A stretch of DNA of 13,852 nucleotides from JADKCL01 sp046050405 (GTDB taxonomy: Bacteria > Bacteroidota > Bacteroidia > J057 > JADKCL01), in assembly GCA_046050405.1 (NCBI GenBank), contig JBJOPY010000192.1, forward strand, positions 1 to 13,852, read 5' to 3'. The notes beneath the pieces are model-generated. The model was given only the letters and a program-made list of their open reading frames with translations, made no database searches and was not told the DNA's origin. The position numbers and the translations under genes are program-made. The first letter of the stretch is position 1, and each line of letters opens with the position of its first letter. Positions 7,736 to 13,823 of the stretch are shown here, one piece after another.

Positions 7736-7762
7736 TCCCCTAGAGGCGGGGATCAGCCATTG
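7726..7762. repeat. Perfect 15-bp inverted repeat across the SDR stop codon
   Basis: Arms at 7726-7740 and 7748-7762 are exactly complementary, with a 7-nt TAGAGGC loop. The left arm contains the last two sense codons and the TGA stop (7733-7735). No T-tract follows, so this is not a standard intrinsic terminator, but the folded RNA would shield the 3' end of the transcript. Confidence 0.85.
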
Positions 7763-7973
7763 CGCCTGCTGGTCGACTGCAGGCTTTACGACCCCTATGT
7801 GCTTGTCGTCACCAGCTGCATCCTTCATGCCACTCCCTCTGTCAGGGACGGACCTGGTACCAAGCATAGCCCCCAGCATTGAGGGAGCCATCTGTGGTCG
7901 GGTGCGTCCAGAGTCGTCCCGGTTCCCCTCCATTTTCGGATCGCTGTCCTTCGCTTGTTCGTGCCGCAGTGCC

Positions 7974-8005
7974 TGCCATACTATCTGGCTTCTGGATAGA
8001 TGGCA
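7974..8005. repeat. Imperfect 11-bp hairpin in the gene-free stretch
   Basis: TGCCAT (7974-7979) pairs with ATGGCA (8000-8005) and CTATC (7981-7985) pairs with GATAG (7995-7999). A single bulged A (7980) and a 9-nt loop complete the structure. No T-tract follows. Function unknown. Confidence 0.6.
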
Positions 8006-8057
8006 TCGTACGGAGCAGGAGCCCATATTTCGGCTGCGTTGATTCATCATGATGCCA

Positions 8058-8070
8058 TGATGTTCAGCTA
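8058..8070 (+). repeat. 13-nt direct repeat shared with the ACMSD remnant
   Basis: TGATGTTCAGCTA here is identical to 8425-8437, inside the ACMSD remnant where it encodes part of V-M-F-S-Y. Just upstream both copies also read TGCCA, with a one-base difference in spacing. It may be a scrap of the same gene left in the intergenic DNA, or a coincidence. Confidence 0.5.
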
Positions 8071-8192
8071 GCCAGCCGACTAGGGCAAGGTGCGGTATCA
8101 ACACTGGTCTGTGGATTCCACAAAGACGACGGTGCAACAGTCCCAAGCCGGAAACCTGACGAATACCCTTCAAAAAATCCTAACTTCACAGC

Positions 8193-8744
8193 ATGGGAAC
8201 ACCGCTCAAGATCGACATCCATACCCATATACTCCCCGAAAAATGGCCTGACCTGAAGAAGCGGTGCGGATGCGGCGGCTTCATGAGGCTCGACCACCAC
8301 AAACCTTGTTGCGCCAGGATGATGGTGGATGACAAATTCTTCAGGGAGGTCGAGCGCAATTGCTGGAATCCCCATGTGAGGATGCATGAGGGTGGCCAGG
8401 TGCAGGCGCTCAGGGCCGTGCCAGTGATGTTCAGCTACCGGGCCCAAGCGCGCCATGCACTGTACTTCTCAATGCTTCTGAACGATCACATCCCAAGCGT
8501 TTGCCATGATTTCCCGACCAGGTTCTTGGGGTTGGGAACCCTGCCTTTGCAGTATGAGAAATTGTCGCTCCAAGAATTGGAGCGGTACAAGGAAGCTGGA
8601 TCCAAGGGTGTCCAGATTGGCTTGCATGAGAATGATTGGAAACTGAATGCGCCCGAGCTATCTACGGTCTTCGATAAGAAAGCCAAATTGCTTTCTGGCA
8701 ATGCCCTGGAATGGCTCGGAATGGAGTCCAAAAATTTCCTGTGA
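8193..8744 (+). pseudogene. Internally deleted aminocarboxymuconate-semialdehyde decarboxylase (ACMSD)
   Basis: ACMSD is a zinc amidohydrolase-fold decarboxylase of the kynurenine (tryptophan to glutarate) pathway, usually about 330 residues. This frame has 183. Residues 6-156 follow the family N-terminus closely: KIDIHTHILP with metal-ligand H10 and H12, WPDLKKR, GGFMRLDHH, NCWNPHVR, VPVMFSY, LLNDHI, RFLGLGTLPLQ and GVQIG. Near residue 160 (about nt 8670) the sequence jumps straight to the family's extreme C-terminus, LLSGNALEWLG, so roughly 150-160 residues are missing in frame. The lost part carries the remaining metal ligands and the catalytic histidine, so decarboxylase activity is not expected. 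Residues 62-95 also look worn: about 4 residues are lost in RMHEGGQVQAL and the usual YWAKP reads YRAQA. No stop or frameshift interrupts it. ATG 8193 matches the family start. It could be a young pseudogene or an assembly error. Confidence 0.85.
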
Positions 8745-8750
8745 TCCGCG

Positions 8751-9341
8751 ATGGGGTACCGAGTTCGTGATATCTTATTGGCAGTCATAGGACTGATCGT
8801 ATTCAGCCTCCTGTTTGTGGTTCTTATCCCGCTGCTGGCGTTGACGCAAGAGCAAGTTTTCTTTATTCAAGAAAGAACAGGTTACCGAGGTCGCCCATTT
8901 AGCCTGATCAAGTTCAGCACTTTACGCAATGTTCGACCAGGTGAGCCCGAAGAGGATGATCAACTCCAACGGCTGACAACCATTGGGAAGTTTTTAAGGC
9001 GGTATTCATTGGACGAATTGCCACAATTGCTAAACGTCCTGAAGGGAGAGATGAGCATTGTCGGGCCGCGACCTCTCCTTCATTCGTATGCACCTCTGTA
9101 CACCCCAGAGCAACGAAAACGATTTGAAGTTCGTCCGGGAATCACGGGATGGGCGCAGATCAATGGCCGCAATACAATTAGTTTTACGGAACGCTTCGAG
9201 CTGGATTGCTGGTACGTCAGGCACCGAAGCTTTGCTCTGGATCTGAAGATTCTTTGGAAGACCCTGCAGGCAGCATTCTCGGCAAAGGATGTCTTTTCGG
9301 ATGAATACACCACTTCGCCGAAGTTTGATGGCAACAACTGA
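8751..9341 (+). CDS. PglC/WcaJ-type bacterial sugar transferase (polyprenol-phosphate phosphoglycosyl transferase)
   Basis: Monotopic phosphoglycosyl transferase that moves a sugar phosphate from a UDP-sugar onto undecaprenyl phosphate, the first membrane step in capsule, exopolysaccharide or glycoprotein glycan assembly. At 196 residues it is the short PglC form without the extra transmembrane domain. Visible are the N-terminal membrane helix (about 8-31), QERTGYRGRPFSLIKF (40-55), the catalytic D88-E89 pair in SLDELPQLLNVLKGEMS, GPRP (105-108), VRPGITGWAQINGRN (127-141) and LDCWYVRH (151-158). One oddity is K-F-S-T-L where the family normally has K-F-R-T/S-M. ATG 8751 is 6 nt after the ACMSD remnant's stop, with no clear ribosome binding site. 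No glycosyltransferase, flippase or sugar-nucleotide gene lies beside it, so it is an orphan here. Sugar specificity cannot be read. Confidence 0.93.
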   Translation: MGYRVRDILLAVIGLIVFSLLFVVLIPLLALTQEQVFFIQERTGYRGRPFSLIKFSTLRNVRPGEPEEDDQLQRLTTIGKFLRRYSLDELPQLLNVLKGEMSIVGPRPLLHSYAPLYTPEQRKRFEVRPGITGWAQINGRNTISFTERFELDCWYVRHRSFALDLKILWKTLQAAFSAKDVFSDEYTTSPKFDGNN

Positions 9342-9668
9342 TTCGAGGCTATTTCAAGTTGATTCGGGTAAAGCACCCCTTGGCCTTCCTGGCCAGCGCG
9401 ACTACGAAGGCGACAATCCGTACATCCTTACTCCTCCGCCAGGTTCTCGAGGCTGGAATTTCCGTGGCCAGCCTGATGAACCCCGCTTGACCACTCCCGC
9501 CAAGCACTATTGTTTTAGAGTCAATCTGCTTTCATCCCTTCCACTTCGCAGTTTCGAGGCCATATGGTGATTGACCGCACCCAGATACCGCCACAGGTAA
9601 CACAGCTCATCGTACTGGAAGTCCCCCTTGAGAGCTCTTTTCTTGGCCAAGGAATTACAGGATCTCCT
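9342..9668. other. 327-bp stretch without a confident gene between convergent genes
   Basis: This lies between the sugar transferase (plus) and ksgA (minus). No family-like frame was recognised and no clear terminator is present; the only small stem is TGGCC/GGCCA near 9380-9395. On the minus strand the ksgA frame stays open after its TAG for another 53 codons (9668 to a TAG at 9507-9509) with a protein-like composition; see findings. Confidence 0.5.
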
Positions 9669-10451
9669 CTACGTTGAGGTTCCAGGTCTCAAAGCCATCA
9701 TCCTGGATATCTCGATGAACTGACCCGTTGTCAAGGCTTCCGCCCTCAAGTCCAGCCATGCCGCAGGCACTTCACCTTCCAGGTGAAGCCCCTTGATAGA
9801 ATTCCGAAGGGTCTTCCTGCGCTGTCCAAATGCAGCCTTGACGACGCGCTTCAATGCATCAAAATCGATCTCTGCCTTCGGCTTCATTTCCATCGAAAAA
9901 ACAGCACTCATTACCTTGGGAGGGGGTATGAAAACGGATGGAGGAACCTTGAACTGAGACTTGCGGACAAAGCAGGCATCCGTCAGGACGGTCAGAATAC
10001 CTCCTTCCTTGCCAGAGGCCCCTGCAGTGGCGCAGATACGATCAGCGACCTCCTTCTGCACCATGAATACACCCCTCTGCACACATGTGCGATCCTCCAG
10101 CAATCTAAAAAGGATCGGGGATGTTACATTATAGGGCAGGTTGCCGATGAATTGTCCGGGCATGCCTCCCAACAGTCCAAAATCCCACTTCAAGAAATCC
10201 TCATGAAAAATGCGCAAACCCGTGCCTGCAAAGCGCTCCCTCAAGTGGTCAACGGCATCCGAATCAATTTCGACCACCCAAACCTCAGGAAATCGCTCCA
10301 TTAACAGCTTTGTCAGAACGCCCATTCCCGGGCCAATCTCCACCACTGGGCCGGCAAAATCCTTGTCCAAAAGCGAAACAATCTTGCGAGCGATGTTCTC
10401 GTCCGCTAAAAAATGCTGCCCTAGATGCTTCTTTGGTTTTAGTTTCTGCAT
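9669..10451 (-). CDS. ksgA: 16S rRNA (adenine1518-N6/adenine1519-N6)-dimethyltransferase
   Basis: SAM-dependent enzyme that dimethylates two adjacent adenines in the 3'-terminal hairpin of 16S rRNA late in small-subunit assembly; cytosolic. At 260 residues the length is normal. Motifs: KKHLGQHFL (7-15), SAM-binding VVEIGPGMGVLT (36-47), acidic ribose ligand E61 in VVEID, catalytic NLPY (104-107) within GNLPYNVTSPILF, then VPPSVFIPPPKV and FGQRRKTLRNSI in the C-terminal part. The ATG at 10451 (M-Q-K-L-K-P-K-K) gives the canonical N-terminus. It is the only minus-strand gene here, divergent from pepA over 50 bp. The C-terminus LTTGQFIEIS matches the family and is followed by a short unshared tail. 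Confidence 0.97.
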   Translation of the reverse strand: MQKLKPKKHLGQHFLADENIARKIVSLLDKDFAGPVVEIGPGMGVLTKLLMERFPEVWVVEIDSDAVDHLRERFAGTGLRIFHEDFLKWDFGLLGGMPGQFIGNLPYNVTSPILFRLLEDRTCVQRGVFMVQKEVADRICATAGASGKEGGILTVLTDACFVRKSQFKVPPSVFIPPPKVMSAVFSMEMKPKAEIDFDALKRVVKAAFGQRRKTLRNSIKGLHLEGEVPAAWLDLRAEALTTGQFIEISRMMALRPGTST

Positions 10452-10459
10452 TTGATTCG

Positions 10460-10467
10460 TAAATTTA
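10460..10467. promoter_or_regulatory. Palindromic TAAATTTA in the ksgA/pepA divergent gap
   Basis: TAAATTTA is its own reverse complement and is one mismatch from TAnnTTTG in both directions. It is the only -7-like element in the 50-bp gap (10452-10501). On the plus strand a TTTG lies at 10432-10435, 24 nt upstream, slightly beyond the usual spacing. On the minus strand the leader to the ksgA start would be under 10 nt. Confidence 0.3.
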
Positions 10468-10501
10468 ACCGCTCGTTTTAGAAAATCGGAAAAAATTCAA
10501 A

Positions 10502-11941
10502 ATGGAACTGAAGCACTCAGACAAGGTGCCCAAAGCAGCATCGGATACGCTTGTGGTGGTATTTGTATCAAATCAATCCGTGACGTCTGCCGCCGACTTC
10601 GTCCTCAATGTACTGGGACTGGACTTGAAAATTGATGCCAAAAATGCGGAAAAGGGGGTTCACTCCTATCGATTCGACGGTACGATCAACCTTGCAGTGA
10701 TCGGGTTGGGAACTCCCACGGATGAGTGCGAAGGGTTGCGCAAAGGTTGCAATGTCGCCGTGAACCTCGCCAATGACCACAAGTTCATCAGTATGGTCGC
10801 GGCATATCCAGGAGTGCAAGAAGCGCGTGGAGCGTTGGTTGCAGCAATGGCTGAAGCGATCCCCCTGAGCAACTATCAGTTCTTGCGATACAAAAGCAAG
10901 AAAGAAGCCAACTCCCTGTCCTCCGCGACCCTGATCTCAGAGCTGAGGGATGGAGATGAAATCGTAGCGCGCTCCTTGAAGATTGCCAAAGCAACCATGA
11001 TCGCTCGAGACTTGGTCAACGAGCCAGTGATCACTCTGAATGCGGAAGTGCTCGCTCAAAGGGCAACTGAGCTGGGAAAGGAATATGGATTTTCCGTCGA
11101 AGTATTCAATAAGCAGAAGATTCGCTCCTTGAAAATGGGTGGCCTCTTGGCCGTCAACTCTGGCAGCATAGACCCGCCCACATTCACCATCCTCGAATGG
11201 AAGCCCGGCAATCCGAAAAACAAGAAGCCGATTGTGCTGGTGGGAAAGGGTGTGGTGTTTGACACCGGGGGCCTGAGCCTCAAGCCCCTCAATGGCATGG
11301 ACACCATGAAGCTCGACATGGCAGGTGCCGCCGCTGTGATCGCCACGTTTTGCGCCATCTCAGCCTTGGGATTGGATTTGCACGTGGTCGGACTTGTTCC
11401 CGCAACTGACAATCGTCCCGGAGAGAACGCATACACTCCGGGTGACGTCATCACCATGTACGATGGGTCCACCGTCGAGGTACTCAACACGGATGCGGAA
11501 GGCAGGATGATCCTAGCCGATGCACTTGCCTACGCCAAGAAATACAATCCCGAGCTCGTCATCGATCTTGCCACACTCACAGGTGCTCAGGTCGTTGCGA
11601 TCGGAAACCATGGAAGTGCCTGCATGGGAACGGCATCTCCCGAGACGAAGCAAGCACTTCAAGCTGCAGGTCAGCGGGTTTACGAGCGGCTGGTGGAGCT
11701 TCCGCTGTGGGAGGAATACAAGGACCAGCTCAAGAGTGACATTGCCGACATGAAAAACATTGGTGGAAGTGCAGGAGGTTGCATCGTGGCTGGAAAATTC
11801 CTTGAGCAATTCACGGAATACCCTTGGATCCATATCGACATCGCAGGGCCGTCCTTCCTCACCTCAGGCGACAGTTACCGGGGCAAAAATGGAACAGGAG
11901 TCGGCGTACGTTTGCTCACGGAATTTTTGAGCAGCTACTAG
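10502..11941 (+). CDS. pepA: Leucyl aminopeptidase, M17 family
   Basis: Cytosolic dinuclear-metal aminopeptidase that removes N-terminal residues, often leucine, from peptides; family members form hexamers. At 479 residues it is typical. The catalytic C-terminal domain is complete: K249 and D254 in VGKGVVFDTGGLSLKP, catalytic K261, D272 in MKLDMAGAAAV, and the M17 signature NTDAEGRMILADA with D331, E333 and catalytic R335. These correspond to the metal and catalytic residues known from E. coli PepA. The N-terminal about 170 residues form the less conserved regulatory domain. DNA binding at cer-type sites is known for E. coli PepA but nothing here shows it. ATG 10502 gives a full N-terminal domain. 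It is divergent from ksgA and followed 72 nt later by pdxA without an obvious terminator. Confidence 0.95.
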   Translation: MELKHSDKVPKAASDTLVVVFVSNQSVTSAADFVLNVLGLDLKIDAKNAEKGVHSYRFDGTINLAVIGLGTPTDECEGLRKGCNVAVNLANDHKFISMVAAYPGVQEARGALVAAMAEAIPLSNYQFLRYKSKKEANSLSSATLISELRDGDEIVARSLKIAKATMIARDLVNEPVITLNAEVLAQRATELGKEYGFSVEVFNKQKIRSLKMGGLLAVNSGSIDPPTFTILEWKPGNPKNKKPIVLVGKGVVFDTGGLSLKPLNGMDTMKLDMAGAAAVIATFCAISALGLDLHVVGLVPATDNRPGENAYTPGDVITMYDGSTVEVLNTDAEGRMILADALAYAKKYNPELVIDLATLTGAQVVAIGNHGSACMGTASPETKQALQAAGQRVYERLVELPLWEEYKDQLKSDIADMKNIGGSAGGCIVAGKFLEQFTEYPWIHIDIAGPSFLTSGDSYRGKNGTGVGVRLLTEFLSSY

Positions 11942-12013
11942 AATATTGAGGGGACTGAGCGCAGGCCATCACGATGGATGTCCTGATCTTGCGTCCCCCA
12001 AGCTATCCACAAT

Positions 12014-13150
12014 ATGCAAAAAACAAGGAAAGTCCTCAGAATAGGCGTCTCGATCGGTGACTTTAACGGCATTGGGCCGGAGCTCGTGATTCAGGGTCTG
12101 ACTGAGCCAAGGCTGCGCGAAATCTGCACACCAATCGTTTACGGCTCATCCAAGGTCCTTAACGTCTATCGTAAGCTGCTCAGCGTTGACAAGTTTTCCT
12201 ACAACGTCATACAGCAGCCCAGCAATGCACAGCCAAAGAAGGTTTCCGTTATCGAGTGCATCACCAATTCAGACAACGTTACCCCTGGAAAAGCCTCCGC
12301 CGAAGGAGGGAAAGGTGCTTTCGAATCGCTTCGCCATGCGGTACAAGACCTGAAAACAGGAGAAATCGATGCATTGGTCACGCTGCCCATCGACAAGAAC
12401 TCCATTCAAAGCGAGGAGTTCCAGTTTCCCGGCCATACAGAGTACCTTGCCCAGCAATTCGGAGTGGAAACCAGCCTGATGCTCATGGTGCATGACCGGA
12501 TCAAGGTGGCGGTGGTCACTGGGCATCTCCCCATGAGAATGGTTTCCGAAGCCATCACTGTGGAGCTGATCCTGAAAAAGCTTCGCATCATGAACATGTG
12601 CCTGAAGACGGACTTCAATGTCGAGAAGCCCAAGATCGCAGTCCTCGGGCTGAACCCTCACGCAGGAGACAATGGTTTGCTCGGAAAGGAAGACAAGGAG
12701 CGCATTCAGAAGGCTGTGGAAGATGCTCAGCGCGAACGCATATTTGCCATGGGCCCTTTCAGCGCGGATGGCTTCTTTGGCATGGGAACCTTCAAAAAAT
12801 TTGACGCAGTACTAGCCATGTACCACGACCAGGGTTTGATCCCCTTCAAGCTGATGGCGGGCTTCGAGGGAGTCAACTTCACGGCCGGCCTCCCTGTGGT
12901 GCGCACCTCCCCTGACCATGGTGTGGCCTACAATCTAGCAGGCAAGGGTGAAGCCGATCCTGCCAGCTTCATCCATGCCGTCTACAAGGCAATGGACATC
13001 GTGCGTGAGCGAAGGGACAACCTCGACCTTCAGGAAGGATCCCTCTTCAATCCCAAAGCCAGGGAGCGCCGACAAGTACCGGCCGACATTTCCAATGAAC
13101 CTGACGAGGAAGAGATCGTGCTCGCAACGGACGGGAGCGTAAAGGAATAG
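12014..13150 (+). CDS. pdxA: 4-hydroxythreonine-4-phosphate dehydrogenase
   Basis: NAD-dependent oxidation and decarboxylation of 4-phosphohydroxy-L-threonine, in the DXP-dependent route to pyridoxal 5'-phosphate; cytosolic homodimer with a divalent metal. The N-terminal GDFNGIGPE (15-23) is the family's nucleotide-site motif, here with F in place of the usual P. Three histidines, H171 (TGHLPMR), H216 (NPHAGD) and H271 (MYHDQG), have exactly the 45- and 55-residue spacing of the E. coli metal ligands. FPGHTEYLA, SADGFFG and RTSPDHGVAYNLAGKGEADPASF are further family motifs. The 378-residue length exceeds the common ~330, through a loop region near 60-100 and an acidic tail of about 28 residues (E-P-D-E-E-E) after the fold ends. 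ATG 12014 immediately precedes the first strand. An inverted repeat and promoter box separate it from yceD. Confidence 0.96.
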   Translation: MQKTRKVLRIGVSIGDFNGIGPELVIQGLTEPRLREICTPIVYGSSKVLNVYRKLLSVDKFSYNVIQQPSNAQPKKVSVIECITNSDNVTPGKASAEGGKGAFESLRHAVQDLKTGEIDALVTLPIDKNSIQSEEFQFPGHTEYLAQQFGVETSLMLMVHDRIKVAVVTGHLPMRMVSEAITVELILKKLRIMNMCLKTDFNVEKPKIAVLGLNPHAGDNGLLGKEDKERIQKAVEDAQRERIFAMGPFSADGFFGMGTFKKFDAVLAMYHDQGLIPFKLMAGFEGVNFTAGLPVVRTSPDHGVAYNLAGKGEADPASFIHAVYKAMDIVRERRDNLDLQEGSLFNPKARERRQVPADISNEPDEEEIVLATDGSVKE

Positions 13151-13164
13151 CCGATACCGTGATT

Positions 13165-13195
13165 CTTGGGAATCATTTCCACAATAATTCCCAAG
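13165..13195. repeat. Perfect 9-bp inverted repeat between pdxA and yceD
   Basis: CTTGGGAAT (13165-13173) and ATTCCCAAG (13187-13195) are exact complements separated by 13 nt. There is no T-tract, so it is a weak terminator at best. It lies 17 nt upstream of a TAnnTTTG box, where it could be a regulator-binding site. It could equally be an RNA hairpin in a pdxA read-through transcript. Confidence 0.75.
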
Positions 13196-13211
13196 TCAAT
13201 CTGGATTTCAT

Positions 13212-13219
13212 TACCTTTG
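13212..13219 (+). promoter_or_regulatory. -7 promoter box TACCTTTG before yceD-rpmF
   Basis: Exact match to TAnnTTTG, 20 nt before the preferred GTG start at 13240, followed by C. No TTG is present at the -33 distance; the inverted repeat occupies that zone, which would suit a site controlled by a bound regulator. It suggests that the ribosomal-protein operon has its own promoter separate from pdxA. Confidence 0.45.
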
Positions 13220-13239
13220 CCAACTCAAAAAGCTCTACA

Positions 13240-13806
13240 GTGGACAAGTTGTTCGAGAGGAAGTATTCACTGGAGGTACCCAAACTTCAGTATGGACTGA
13301 ACGAGGATGTTTTCACTGTAGATTCGACGTTCTTTGCAGCATTTGAACTTTCGCCGATACAGGAAGGCAATGTGAAGGTGGTGGTGACCATCGACAAGTG
13401 CACGACGCATTTGGACGCCAAGTTCCATTTTACGGGTGAGATCATGATTGAATGTGACCGTTGCTTGGAACATTATCCCTTTAGGTTGGACTTCGAAAGC
13501 CGAATCGTTTATACCTTCGAGGAATCGTTGGAGTTTGACACGGACGAAGTCGTATTGATCGAAGAATCTACACCGATTTTGGCCTTCGCACAGGATTTTT
13601 ATGAATTTATCTCCTTACAGATTCCCGTGCGTCGTGTTCCTGCCCCCGAGGTACACATCTGTGCGCCCAAGGTATTGGAGCTCCTTGGACTGAACCCAGA
13701 CGGGAGTCCGAGAGAAACTGCGGTAGAAGATGACAATGAGCCTGAAGCAATGGAAGAGGATCCGCGCTGGCAGGCACTGAAGAAATTAAAAAGCAATCAA
13801 GATTAA
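13240..13806 (+). CDS. yceD: YceD/DUF177 family protein
   Basis: DUF177 proteins are encoded next to rpmF in many bacteria and are linked to 23S rRNA or large-subunit maturation, with a plant homologue needed for chloroplast 23S rRNA accumulation. The product shows the family core: KYSLEVPKLQYGLNEDVF at the start, an F-F-x-A-F-E strand, then IECDRCLEHYPF with the C-x-x-C pair, followed by an acidic strand and LQIPVRRVPAPEVH; the C-terminus is acidic and ends W-Q-A-L-K-K-L. The frame is open to a GTG at 13159, but the extra 27 codons span an inverted repeat and a promoter box and do not resemble the family. GTG 13240 gives 188 residues, near the usual length, and is preferred although uncertain. 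rpmF starts 17 nt after the stop. Confidence 0.88.
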   Translation: MDKLFERKYSLEVPKLQYGLNEDVFTVDSTFFAAFELSPIQEGNVKVVVTIDKCTTHLDAKFHFTGEIMIECDRCLEHYPFRLDFESRIVYTFEESLEFDTDEVVLIEESTPILAFAQDFYEFISLQIPVRRVPAPEVHICAPKVLELLGLNPDGSPRETAVEDDNEPEAMEEDPRWQALKKLKSNQD

Positions 13807-13823
13807 GTTAAGCTTATAGCCCT

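Larger units (their letters stand above)
7736..8192. other. 457-bp stretch without a supportable gene
   Basis: Frames open on both strands here have low-complexity, arginine/serine/proline-rich translations that look like chance frames, and none resembles a known family. The stretch contains the right half of the inverted repeat at 7726-7762, an imperfect hairpin at 7974-8005, a 10-bp palindrome CATCATGATG (8045-8054), and a 13-nt match to the downstream ACMSD remnant. It may be decayed coding DNA. Confidence 0.55.

Noticed and set aside
7728..8042. Plus-strand open frame of 104 codons after the SDR gene
   Set aside because: It starts inside the SDR stop-codon hairpin, and its S/P/C-rich translation looks like chance.
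7622..8173. Long open frame on the minus strand (183 codons) across the gene-free stretch
   Set aside because: It overlaps the end of the well-supported SDR gene, its translation is rich in R, S, G and H without fold-like patterning, and it matches no family I know.
9289..9570. Plus-strand open frame overlapping and following the sugar transferase gene
   Set aside because: It begins inside the transferase gene in another frame, has no recognisable domain, and its proline/glycine-rich translation is not convincing; the neighbouring frame (ending M-N-P-A near 9489) was also inspected without recognition.
11950..11998. GGGGAC / GTCCCC inverted repeat between pepA and pdxA
   Set aside because: Only 6 bp with a 38-nt spacer and no T-tract; expected by chance.
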